9,141 bases of DNA, taken from the NCBI GenBank assembly GCA_022360535.1, contig JAKSCP010000529.1, positions 1 to 9,141 on the forward strand, read 5' to 3'. Positions 1 to 5,506 of the stretch are shown in pieces. The position numbers and the translations under genes are program-made. Position 1 is the first letter of the stretch. Each line of letters starts with the position of its first letter. The DNA comes from Pseudomonadales bacterium (GTDB lineage: Bacteria; Pseudomonadota; Gammaproteobacteria; Pseudomonadales; Pseudohongiellaceae). The notes under the pieces were generated by a model, which worked only from the letters and a program-made list of their open reading frames with translations, made no database searches and was not told the origin of the DNA.

Positions 1-353
1 GGTGCATTGGCTGCCAATATAAGTGTGGCCAGTAAATCACCTGCCTGGCCGTGGGCCATACGTGCGATGAAATCAGCGGAAGCGGGTGCGACCAGAATCA
101 GATCGGCCCAACGTGCCAGCTCGATATGACCCATGGCGGCTTCAGCTTCTGTATCCAACAAATCCAAATGCACGCGATTGCCGGATAAGGCCTGCATCGT
201 GAGTGGAGTAATGAACTCAGTTGCCGCTTGTGTCATGGCCACTCTCACTTCCGCGCCGGCTTTAGTAAGCAAGCGTGTCAACTCCGCACATTTATAGGCA
301 GCAATGCCACCTGTAATACCGAGCAGGATGCGTTTGTTAGTAAGGCTTAACAT
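1..353 (-). CDS. coaBC: Bifunctional phosphopantothenoylcysteine decarboxylase / phosphopantothenate-cysteine ligase, 5' part only
   Basis: This is the N-terminal 117 residues of CoaBC (Dfp), an enzyme of about 400 residues, so only the front of the decarboxylase (CoaC, flavoprotein) half is present and the gene runs off the left edge. The enzyme joins cysteine to 4'-phosphopantothenate and decarboxylates the product to 4'-phosphopantetheine for coenzyme A. Translation from the ATG at 353 begins MLSLTNKRILLGITGGIAAYK. The G-I-T-G-G-I-A-A-Y-K flavin-binding loop lies at residues 12-21, the M-G-H-I-E-L-A-R-W-A-D stretch with the conserved active-site histidine is near residues 74-84, and V-A-P-A-S-A-D-F-I-A-R-M-A-H-G follows. 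An AGGGG Shine-Dalgarno lies about six bases before the ATG. It is divergent from radC, the arrangement usual in gammaproteobacteria. Confidence 0.95.
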   Translation of the reverse strand, partial: MLSLTNKRILLGITGGIAAYKCAELTRLLTKAGAEVRVAMTQAATEFITPLTMQALSGNRVHLDLLDTEAEAAMGHIELARWADLILVAPASADFIARMAHGQAGDLLATLILAANA

Positions 354-518
354 GGAAACCCCTGAAATATGGGCGTTGAGCAGCCGGAGGAGCAAGGAGG
401 GCTAGACTAGCAGGTCGCCGATAGCGACGCAATTTGGCCCAAAGTTCGACAATTCCAGGCTGTCGGCTAGGCTTAATTAAGACCGAATGGGATTTATTTC
501 AAGGGAAGTAATGCACTG
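354..518. other. Divergent coaBC/radC intergenic region with small inverted repeats
   Basis: This 165-base spacer must hold promoters for both coaBC (leftward) and radC (rightward), but no hexamer pair is convincing enough to call. Visible structure is limited to short dyads: GCTAGACTAGC (401-411), GTCGC with GCGAC (414-418 and 424-428), and CGACA with TGTCG (447-451 and 461-465). An AAGGGA at 501-506 serves as the radC Shine-Dalgarno. No small gene is seen. Confidence 0.5.
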
Positions 519-1193
519 ATGACAATAATCGAGTGGCCGCGTTCTGAAAGACCACGGGAAAAGCTGCTCTCTGCTGGCGCGGATCGTCTCTCCGATGCTG
601 AGTTACTGGCCTTGATTCTGCACACCGGTTGCCGGGGCAAACCAGCGACCGTAGTGGCTCGGGAGCTATTAAGCAATTTCGGCGGGCTGGCTGCTCTGTT
701 AGGGGCAGATCAGCAAGCACAGTTCCGACAGCTTGGGCTCGGCCCCACCAAAGTTGCCCGCCTGCAGGCGGTCCGCGAGCTTACTCAACGTTCGCTGCTG
801 GATAAGGTGCAAGCCTCCGATCCATTAACCAGTTCCGCGGCCACACGCCGCTACTTGCTGGCTCGGTTCCGCAAATCGGAGCACGAGGTTTTCAGCGCCT
901 TGTTTCTGAATAATCAGCACCATGTTGTCAAATTTGAGGAGTTGTTTCGAGGCACGATCGATGGTGCCGCTGTCTATCCCCGGGAAGTGGTCAAGCGCTG
1001 CTTGTTTCATAATGCTGCCGCGGTGATCTTCGCCCACAATCACCCGTCAGGGGTAGCAGAGCCCAGCGCCGCTGACATTGCTATTACCAGTCGTCTGCAA
1101 AAAGCCCTGGCAACCATCGATGTGCGGGTCTTGGACCATCTGGTTATCGGGGCTAACGAGATCGTCTCTTTGGCGGAACGCAATCAGCTATAA
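519..1193 (+). CDS. radC: RadC family JAB/MPN-domain protein (UPF0758)
   Basis: A complete 224-residue RadC, the usual length. The N-terminal half (about residues 10-95) is the helix-hairpin-helix-like UPF0758 region, with R-P-R-E-K-L and L-S-D-A-E-L-L-A-L-I-L. The C-terminal half is the JAB/MPN metalloprotease-like domain, with an intact JAMM motif: H173-N-H175-P-S-G, then S183 and D186, preceded by the conserved Y-P-R-E-V-V-K-R. The metal site is therefore complete. The biochemical role of the family is not settled: the historic link to DNA repair in E. coli traced to another gene, and members have been tied to genetic transformation and mobile elements. The ATG at 519 is the only in-frame start supported by an AAGGGA about 12 bases upstream, since the ATG at 511 meets a stop after two codons. 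Assignment to the family is firm; the function is not. Confidence 0.95.
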   Translation: MTIIEWPRSERPREKLLSAGADRLSDAELLALILHTGCRGKPATVVARELLSNFGGLAALLGADQQAQFRQLGLGPTKVARLQAVRELTQRSLLDKVQASDPLTSSAATRRYLLARFRKSEHEVFSALFLNNQHHVVKFEELFRGTIDGAAVYPREVVKRCLFHNAAAVIFAHNHPSGVAEPSAADIAITSRLQKALATIDVRVLDHLVIGANEIVSLAERNQL

Positions 1194-1251
1194 GCAGGTA
1201 ATTTCCGGACAATCCAGCATTGGCACAAGGGCCCCGGAGGCCACAGAATTC

Positions 1252-1280
1252 TTGCCATCACGAGGTCGTTCTGGTATAAA
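1252..1280 (+). promoter_or_regulatory. Sigma70 promoter with extended -10 for rpmB-rpmG
   Basis: TTGCCA (1252-1257) is followed after exactly 17 bases by TATAAA (1275-1280), with an upstream TG at 1272-1273 giving an extended -10. Transcription should start near 1287, leaving a leader of about 100 bases before rpmB. It lies in the 196-base radC-rpmB gap, which holds no gene. This is the best promoter match in the window; its use is inferred. Confidence 0.7.
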
Positions 1281-1294
1281 ACGCAGCTCTTTTT

Positions 1295-1327
1295 TGCCCG
1301 CCAAAACAGCGATCTAGCGGTAGGGCA
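1295..1327 (+). other. Possible leader hairpin upstream of rpmB
   Basis: In the predicted rpmB leader, TGCCC (1295-1299) can pair with GGGCA (1323-1327), extended by a short imperfect GC helix. The loop is long and the helix short, so this may be chance. It is noted because ribosomal protein leaders often carry regulatory structure. Confidence 0.25.
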
Positions 1328-1389
1328 GATCAAACGATTATTTTCTAAGATTTTTCGCTGCAAGCGAGCAGTAAGACGGGGCACTAAAC

Positions 1390-1626
1390 ATGTCTAGGGT
1401 ATGTATGGTGACTGGTAAGAAACCAGTAACCGGAAACAATGTTTCACACGCACACAACAAGACTCGGCGTCGATTTTCGCCGAATCTGCATACACACCGT
1501 TTCTGGGTTGAATCAGAGAAGCGTTTTGTGAAACTTCGCGTATCGACCAAAGGTATGCGCATTATCGACAAACTCGGCATTGATAGCGTGTTGGCTGATG
1601 TCCGCAAAAACGGACACCAGGTGTAA
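1390..1626 (+). CDS. rpmB: 50S ribosomal protein L28 (bL28)
   Basis: A complete 78-residue L28, the same length as the E. coli protein. It starts MSRVCMVTGKKPVTGNNVSH and contains the family stretches N-K-T-R-R-R-F-x-P-N-L and V-S-T-K-G-M-R-I-I-D-K. It is a basic rRNA-binding protein of the large subunit. Only one of the zinc-ligand cysteines of the C+ form is present (Cys5), so this is the zinc-free form typical of gammaproteobacteria. The Shine-Dalgarno is weak (GGGG at 1378-1381, eight bases before the ATG). It is followed after 30 bases by rpmG on the same strand and is transcribed from the promoter at 1252-1280. Confidence 0.97.
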   Translation: MSRVCMVTGKKPVTGNNVSHAHNKTRRRFSPNLHTHRFWVESEKRFVKLRVSTKGMRIIDKLGIDSVLADVRKNGHQV

Positions 1627-1656
1627 ACCTGCGACCAAAACGAGGAGGAGTTTCTG

Positions 1657-1812
1657 ATGAGAGATAAGATTAAACTGGTTTCTAGCGCAAACACTGGACA
1701 CTATTACACAACCGACAAAAACAAGCGCACCATGCCTGATAAGATGGAAATCAAAAAATTTGATCCTGTCGTGCGCAAACATGTGATCTATAAAGAAGCA
1801 AAGATCAAATAG
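1657..1812 (+). CDS. rpmG: 50S ribosomal protein L33 (bL33)
   Basis: A complete 51-residue L33, starting MRDKIKLVSS and ending K-H-V-I-Y-K-E-A-K-I-K. The core T-G-H-Y-Y-T-T-D-K-N-K-R-T and K-F-D-P-V-V-R-K are diagnostic. It lacks the CxxC pairs of the zinc-binding form. It is four residues shorter at the N-terminus than the 55-residue E. coli protein, matching the 51-residue Pseudomonas form, so it is not truncated. The Shine-Dalgarno GAGGAGG (1642-1648) lies eight bases before the ATG and is the strongest in the window. It follows rpmB by 30 bases and is closed by the terminator at 1832-1860, so rpmB-rpmG is a two-gene operon. Confidence 0.97.
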   Translation: MRDKIKLVSSANTGHYYTTDKNKRTMPDKMEIKKFDPVVRKHVIYKEAKIK

Positions 1813-1831
1813 TTATTTGCAGATGACAAAC

Positions 1832-1860
1832 AAAAAAGCCGGCTCAAGCCGGCTTTTTTT
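1832..1860 (+). terminator. Rho-independent terminator after rpmG, probably bidirectional
   Basis: AAAAAAGCCGGC (1832-1843), loop TCAA, then GCCGGCTTTTTT (1848-1859): a perfect 12-bp stem with T7 on the plus strand (1854-1860) and an equal U-run on the minus strand. It lies 19 bases past the rpmG stop and 18 bases past the convergent transposase-like gene, so it can serve both. Confidence 0.93.
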
Positions 1861-1877
1861 ATGCAAAGATAAAAAGT

Positions 1878-2846
1878 CTACTTGCCTTTACTTAGTCGCT
1901 TCGACAAGCGCTCTACAGTAGCAAGTAACTTTGGATCTTCATCAAATTCTTTCTTCAGTTTCCCAACGGTAGTCGAAACAGTGCCATAACGTTTCAGTTT
2001 GAATAACTTGGCGATTGCTTGCAGTGTCACTGCCGATAATTCCTGACAAAGATACATAGCGACCCAACGGGGAACATTTTTTGAGCCCGGGCCACGGGCA
2101 GCATTGTAGATACTGGACTCGGATACCTTAAATTGCTTGGCAACGGCTGAAATAATCTGCTTGCAGGAAGGCCGCCACTTGGCATTGGCACCTTTCGATA
2201 CACCGCGCGCCGAGGTGGCAGAGCGTTTGCGTTGGGCCGCCTTCTTGAATTTCGCATCACCCATAATGGAGGACAAATTCTTTTTGCCGTAGAAATGAGC
2301 GAGTTCCTCGTCCACACCATCAGCAACATATTTTTTATAGGCAGTAGGACGTTTCGCAGCAGCCACTCGCAACTGCTTCAAAGTGTCACCCCGATTGAAC
2401 CATGCGGGTGGCGCAGCCTTGCGAGTAAAGAGGGTATAACTACTGTATTTGTAGCTGTTGCGATCGGCTGCACGCACTTTGCAATGGATGTATCTGGAAA
2501 GTGGCAATAGATAGTTTTCTGCTTGTACTAAAACCGCCTTATAACGGCCGCGAAAAAGAGAGCCATCTGATCCCTTCATGCGTTGGTAATTTTGCGTATA
2601 GAGGCCGTCCACCTGACGCATAAAGCGACTCAAGTTTCCTTCAGGCGTTTTGATGACCAGATGGTACTGATCTCTCAGCAGGCAAAATGCATGCACTTCG
2701 ACGTTTAGGCGTGAACAGGTCTCACCGAGACCTTCCAAAAATGCATCAAAGTATTTGGCAGATGGGAATGCGCGCTGATTGTCCAGTGCGTAGTTGGAAA
2801 CATGATATACAGCATCTGGATATTCTATTCTTAGTGGTCTGGCCAT
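1878..2846 (-). CDS. REP-associated Y1 transposase-like protein with degenerate HUH motif and DnaA domain IV-like C-terminus
   Basis: An intact 322-residue reading frame. Residues 1-140 match the REP-associated tyrosine transposase (RAYT, Y1/IS200-like) family: MARPLRIEYPDAVYHV at the start, V-H-A-F-C-L-L near 51-57, T-P-E-G-N-L-S-R at 67-74, L-F-R-G-R-Y-K at 98-103, and R-Y-I-H with the candidate nucleophile Tyr119. Two family features are broken. The metal-binding H-Y-H is Q60-Y61-H62 (codon CAG at 2669-2667), and the usual R-Y-I-H-L-N-P-V-R-A is R-Y-I-H-C-K-V-R-A, without N-P. Residues 140-225 are a basic linker. Residues 227-302 resemble DnaA domain IV (helix-turn-helix), with W-V-A-M-Y-L-C-Q-E-L where DnaA has its R-Q-V-A-M-Y-L-A-R-E-L signature. 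Family members usually nick single-stranded REP hairpins. This one has probably lost that activity and may act by binding nucleic acid. No terminal repeats or target duplications are seen. The Shine-Dalgarno is weak. Confidence 0.88.
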   Translation of the reverse strand: MARPLRIEYPDAVYHVSNYALDNQRAFPSAKYFDAFLEGLGETCSRLNVEVHAFCLLRDQYHLVIKTPEGNLSRFMRQVDGLYTQNYQRMKGSDGSLFRGRYKAVLVQAENYLLPLSRYIHCKVRAADRNSYKYSSYTLFTRKAAPPAWFNRGDTLKQLRVAAAKRPTAYKKYVADGVDEELAHFYGKKNLSSIMGDAKFKKAAQRKRSATSARGVSKGANAKWRPSCKQIISAVAKQFKVSESSIYNAARGPGSKNVPRWVAMYLCQELSAVTLQAIAKLFKLKRYGTVSTTVGKLKKEFDEDPKLLATVERLSKRLSKGK

Positions 2847-2864
2847 AGTTGTTCTCGATACAGT

Positions 2865-2884
2865 TTGTAATGAGTTGTAATGAG
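2865..2884. repeat. Tandem direct repeat of a 10-bp unit, two copies
   Basis: The unit TTGTAATGAG occurs twice, head to tail and without mismatch. The near edge is 19 bases upstream of the start codon of the transposase-like gene, on the same helical face because the period is about one DNA turn. That suits an operator for a repressor or autoregulator, but this role is inferred. Confidence 0.75.
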
Positions 2885-2888
2885 ACGG

Positions 2889-2934
2889 GATAGAGTTAGA
2901 GCTGACCCTAATTGGATCAGCCCGTATAACTATC
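2889..2934. repeat. Imperfect inverted repeat (hairpin)
   Basis: GATAG (2889-2893) pairs with CTATC (2930-2934), TTA (2896-2898) with TAA (2927-2929), and GCTGACC (2901-2907) with GG-A-TCAGC (2914-2921, one bulged A), around a six-base loop. It is a 46-base interrupted palindrome of the size of REP-type elements. It lacks the GTAG tetranucleotide of classical REPs. Confidence 0.55.
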
Positions 2935-3037
2935 GCAATTGCAAACAGGCGTCAACAGAATTAGGACCGACAGAAAGGAATAGTTTTCAAACAGGAATTT
3001 CAGTTAATAAATGTTCGATGTGTCACTGCAATTGCAA
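2935..3037. repeat. Two direct copies of GCAATTGCAA containing the palindrome GCAATTGC
   Basis: Identical 10-mers lie at 2935-2944 and 3028-3037, 93 bases apart. Each contains the 8-bp palindrome GCAATTGC. The second copy is part of the terminator-like hairpin at 3026-3056. They could be protein-binding sites or the remains of a duplication; the sequence does not decide. Confidence 0.45.
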
Positions 3038-3056
3038 TATCAAGTGCAGGTTTTTT
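3026..3056 (+). terminator. Terminator-like hairpin on the plus strand
   Basis: CTGCAATTG (3026-3034) pairs with CAAGTGCAG (3041-3049), nine positions with one A/G mismatch and a six-base loop, followed by G and TTTTTT (3051-3056). The U-run is on the plus strand only, so it would end a rightward transcript. No plus-strand gene lies before it, which hints at a small RNA starting near 2850-2890. The stem is only moderately GC-rich, so the call is tentative. Confidence 0.45.
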
Positions 3057-3110
3057 AAAGAGAGATTTACAGATCGCAATTAAAACGACATCCGGCGCCT
3101 TTAATCAGTT

Positions 3111-4070
3111 TCAACTTTTTTCGCACAAGATCACGACTCGCTGTGGTGCCGGATATCCCTCCACAGTGAGCTTGCGATTATTCTCTTGTAAAGAGTGCTG
3201 CAGCGATTCAAACGGCATCCAGTCGGTACTCCGTTGTTCTTCAGGAGTCGTCTCAGATGTATCTACAACACGCGGGTTTTGAAAATTGCAGCGTTTCAAC
3301 CACGCAAGCAGAGTCGGCACGCTGGGAAGGAACCAGACATTATTCATGCGCGCATAGCGATCCTCTGGAAGCAGGCTATAACCTTCCTCTCCCGCCACTA
3401 CGATAGATTCCATGATCAGCTGTCCTCCGGGCCGCAGACATTCTGAAAGTTGCAACAGGTGGTCCAGAGGAGAACGCCGATGATAAATTACACCCATTGA
3501 AAACACCGTGTCGAACTGTGGCAGAGGAAGGGGCATCCGTTCCAGACTCAGAGGCAGAACGAAGACAGGAAGGTCAGGGATGAAATGCTTGATGGCAGAA
3601 AACTGCCCGTAATAGGGAATATGAGGCTCTAATCCAATTACCAGGCGCGCCCCTTCGCCGTACATGCGTAAACTGGAATAGCCATTACCACTACCCACAT
3701 CCAATACCGCCCGTCCCGTGAGAGGTTCAATGGTGGCTGCCAGCCGCGCCCATTTCAACTGTGACTGCCACTCGCTATCGATACGAATCCCAAACAGCTC
3801 AAAAGGGCCCTTGCGCCACGGGATCAGCTCCCTTAGCTGTCGTTCAAGCTCATCCCGAATACTGTCCTCGCAGTCTTGAGCCAGGCCAATGCGGATGGTG
3901 TCGCCATAGTCACACTGAGAAGGAGTGATCTGCGGCAGCTCTGCGACCAGCTTCAGCCAGCGCCGGTGATCACCGTGCCTGATGGCATCCAAAAAGGAGT
4001 CTTCCAGATAGGGCTGGAGAGCATTCAGCGGAGTGCCCGCTATCAGTTGCTGCAGAGCATCAAAGTTCAA
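3111..4070 (-). CDS. cmoB: tRNA U34 carboxymethyltransferase CmoB
   Basis: CmoB moves the carboxymethyl group of carboxy-SAM onto 5-hydroxyuridine at tRNA position 34, giving cmo5U. Counting from the TTG at 4070 (319 residues; E. coli 323), the protein has W-R-K-G-P-F at 85-90, the SAM-binding L-D-V-G-S-G-N-G-Y at 123-131, M-G-V-I-Y-H-R-R-S-P at 192-201 and V-E-G-Y-P-A-P-Q-R at 303-311. Residues corresponding to the E. coli carboxy-SAM contacts (Lys91, Tyr200, Arg315) are present as Lys87, Tyr196 and Arg311. No ATG or GTG is available. The frame opens at a TTG at 4100 that overlaps cmoA by 14 bases and has no Shine-Dalgarno. The TTG at 4070 has AGGAG (4084-4080) nine bases upstream and fits family length, so it is preferred. 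It is co-transcribed with cmoA, 16 bases downstream of it. No clear terminator follows. Confidence 0.94.
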   Translation of the reverse strand: MNFDALQQLIAGTPLNALQPYLEDSFLDAIRHGDHRRWLKLVAELPQITPSQCDYGDTIRIGLAQDCEDSIRDELERQLRELIPWRKGPFELFGIRIDSEWQSQLKWARLAATIEPLTGRAVLDVGSGNGYSSLRMYGEGARLVIGLEPHIPYYGQFSAIKHFIPDLPVFVLPLSLERMPLPLPQFDTVFSMGVIYHRRSPLDHLLQLSECLRPGGQLIMESIVVAGEEGYSLLPEDRYARMNNVWFLPSVPTLLAWLKRCNFQNPRVVDTSETTPEEQRSTDWMPFESLQHSLQENNRKLTVEGYPAPQRVVILCEKS

Positions 4071-4086
4071 GGATTCGGGCTCCTGT

Positions 4087-4821
4087 TCACTTGAATGCAA
4101 TCATGGACGCAAAGTTAAAACACTGAAACCAGACGTCCGAGGCTCGAAAGCCACTGTCGCAGAATCGTCGTCGGTGTGCGTCGAGAGTTTCGGGTAGCAA
4201 GACATTTTCCAGTGCTGTGCGCTTCTGACTGATCTCCAGTTTGCTGTATCCCCTGGACTCTTTGAACTTGTGGTAGAGATCGATCAGTAGTTCGTTGAGC
4301 TCCGGGTCGGGCAGCAGAATTTTCTCTGAGATCAACAGAATGCCCCCGGGTGTCAGGCCTTTGTAGATAGCGTCTATTAACGCCTGTCTTCGTTCGCGGG
4401 GAATAAACTGGAGAGTGAAGTTCAACACCACAATAGAAGCATTTTCGATCTCCGTGTCCAGGATATCTTCACAACGGCAATCGATACGCAGCGTATGGTC
4501 TTCCGAAAGGCGCTGTTGAAGGCGAGTGATCATGGCTTCCGAGTTATCGATGGCCCGAATCGAATAGTCTCGAGCAGAGAGCTGCTCCGCGATAGCATAG
4601 CTGGCGCCCCCAAGACTGCAGCCCAGATCATAAATATCTGTTCCAGCCTGATAATAACGATCAGCCATGACGCCAATCATACTGAGGATTGTCGCGTAGC
4701 CCGGAATCGAGCGATTCACCATATCGTCAAAAACGGCGGCAACTTTCTCATCAAACACGAAATCAGATGGCGCCATTTTCTCGGCGAAAATTTCATCTTT
4801 GTTTTGTTGTTCTTTACTCAT
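4087..4821 (-). CDS. cmoA: Carboxy-S-adenosyl-L-methionine synthase CmoA
   Basis: CmoA converts SAM and prephenate to carboxy-SAM, the donor used by CmoB, encoded next in the operon. The protein is 244 residues (E. coli 247). Recognisable stretches are V-N-R-S-I-P-G-Y at 35-42, the SAM-binding Y-D-L-G-C-S-L-G-G-A at 64-73, A-I-D-N-S-E-A-M-I at 90-98, V-V-L-N-F-T-L-Q-F-I at 131-140, and I-S-Q-K-R-T-A-L-E-N-V at 197-207, whose Arg201 corresponds to the carboxy-SAM-binding Arg199 of E. coli. The ATG at 4821 is the only possible start matching family length, because an in-frame stop (4836-4834) lies just upstream. It lacks a clear Shine-Dalgarno. The nearest good one, AAGGA, lies instead before an ATG-GTT-TAA at 4842-4834. 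It is divergent from the methyltransferase at 4962. Confidence 0.96.
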   Translation of the reverse strand: MSKEQQNKDEIFAEKMAPSDFVFDEKVAAVFDDMVNRSIPGYATILSMIGVMADRYYQAGTDIYDLGCSLGGASYAIAEQLSARDYSIRAIDNSEAMITRLQQRLSEDHTLRIDCRCEDILDTEIENASIVVLNFTLQFIPRERRQALIDAIYKGLTPGGILLISEKILLPDPELNELLIDLYHKFKESRGYSKLEISQKRTALENVLLPETLDAHRRRFCDSGFRASDVWFQCFNFASMIAFK

Positions 4822-4961
4822 TCGCTTTGGTTGTTAAACCATGTTTCCTTTTCTGAAAAAAAGTCGCGTTGTTTGATTGAAAATTATTGTGCGTGAAGTC
4901 CGATTCACTTATTTTACGCAGTGCTCTGAGTTCAACTCGTAAGCGCATTATCCGATTATCC

Positions 4962-5504
4962 ATGTCACATTCAAACGCCAGTGCCTCGGCGCTAGTGTCG
5001 GAACATCTATCGCTGTTAAAGGACCTGGAAATCACAAATGGTGTGTTGGATTTGGCTTGCGGAAATGGCCGTAACGGTTTGGCGGTTCTGCAGCATCATA
5101 TTCCAGTCACATTTGCCGACAACAATGATTCTGCGTTGAATGAAGTTGAGAAACTAATCAGTCAAGCGGAGCTTGGCGGGTCGACCTGGAAAGTGGATTT
5201 TGAAGAACCAGGGACGAACCCATTAGCAAACAAAAGTTTCGATGCAATTCTGGTGTTCAACTATCTGCATCGACCCTTAATCGCTGACATTCGAGAAGCC
5301 GTGAGACCCGGTGGTTTGATCTTTTACGAAACATTTACGGTAAACCAGCGCCGATTTGGTCGGCCGACGAATCCAGACTTTCTGCTGCAGCCAGCAGAAT
5401 TGGCAACCGCATTCGAGGGCTGGGAAATCATTCACGCTTACGAGGGTGAGCTGCCTGATCCGCAGCGAGCGGTAGCTAACTTGATTGCCAGGAAGCCGCA
5501 ATAG
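4962..5504 (+). CDS. Class I SAM-dependent methyltransferase (TehB/tellurite-resistance-like group)
   Basis: A 180-residue Rossmann-fold methyltransferase of unknown substrate. Motif I is V-L-D-L-A-C-G-N-G-R-N-G (residues 28-39), the acidic residue ending strand 2 is in F-A-D-N-N-D-S-A-L (51-59), motif IV is F-D-A-I-L-V-F-N-Y-L-H-R-P-L (93-106), and V-R-P-G-G-L-I-F-Y-E-T-F follows at 114-125. F-G-R-P-T-N-P-D-F-L-L-Q-P-A-E-L (132-147) is typical of small methyltransferases often labelled tellurite-resistance related. The frame is open back to a TTG at 4887, but homologous sequence begins at the ATG at 4962, and the extra 25 codons carry no family residues. Neither start has a good Shine-Dalgarno. 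It is divergent from cmoA and two bases upstream of the metallopeptidase gene, so probably co-transcribed with it. The family call is firm; the substrate cannot be told. Confidence 0.85.
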   Translation: MSHSNASASALVSEHLSLLKDLEITNGVLDLACGNGRNGLAVLQHHIPVTFADNNDSALNEVEKLISQAELGGSTWKVDFEEPGTNPLANKSFDAILVFNYLHRPLIADIREAVRPGGLIFYETFTVNQRRFGRPTNPDFLLQPAELATAFEGWEIIHAYEGELPDPQRAVANLIARKPQ

Positions 5505-5506
5505 TT

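Larger units (their letters stand above)
2847..3110. other. Structured intergenic region between the transposase-like gene and cmoB
   Basis: This 264-base AT-rich stretch holds no convincing gene. A 67-codon plus-strand frame crosses it but reads as low-complexity, without family signs or a Shine-Dalgarno. It contains a tandem 10-bp repeat (2865-2884), an imperfect hairpin (2889-2934), CCTAATT inverted to AATTAGG (2907-2913 and 2959-2965), two copies of GCAATTGCAA (2935-2944 and 3028-3037), two copies of CAAACAGG (2942-2949 and 2988-2995), and a plus-strand terminator-like hairpin (3026-3056). It must carry the promoter of the transposase-like gene, and may encode a small RNA or hold that protein's binding sites. 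Confidence 0.6.

Noticed and set aside
1657..1700. L33 apparently shortened at the N-terminus relative to E. coli
   Set aside because: The 51-residue form with a strong Shine-Dalgarno is normal in Pseudomonas-type genomes.
1878..2846. Active insertion sequence
   Set aside because: No terminal inverted repeats, flanking target duplication or IS200/605-type ends are visible, and the HUH motif is degenerate.
2929..2955. Minus-strand promoter for the transposase-like gene: TTGACG (2955-2950) with GATAGT (2934-2929)
   Set aside because: The -35 is good but the spacer is 15 bases and the -10 matches only four of six; other registers are worse. Too weak to list.
2880..3083. Plus-strand 67-codon open frame in the intergenic region
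   Set aside because: No Shine-Dalgarno, no recognisable family, composition driven by the repeats and hairpins, and it runs through the terminator-like hairpin.
4887..4915. Promoter TTGTGC (4887-4892), 17 bases, TATTTT (4910-4915) for the methyltransferase gene
   Set aside because: Only about three and four matches to the consensus hexamers; it may be real, but the score is what AT-rich DNA gives by chance.
4887..4961. Longer methyltransferase starting at TTG 4887
   Set aside because: The extra 25 residues have no family features, no Shine-Dalgarno precedes the TTG, and the ATG at 4962 gives the family-like N-terminus.
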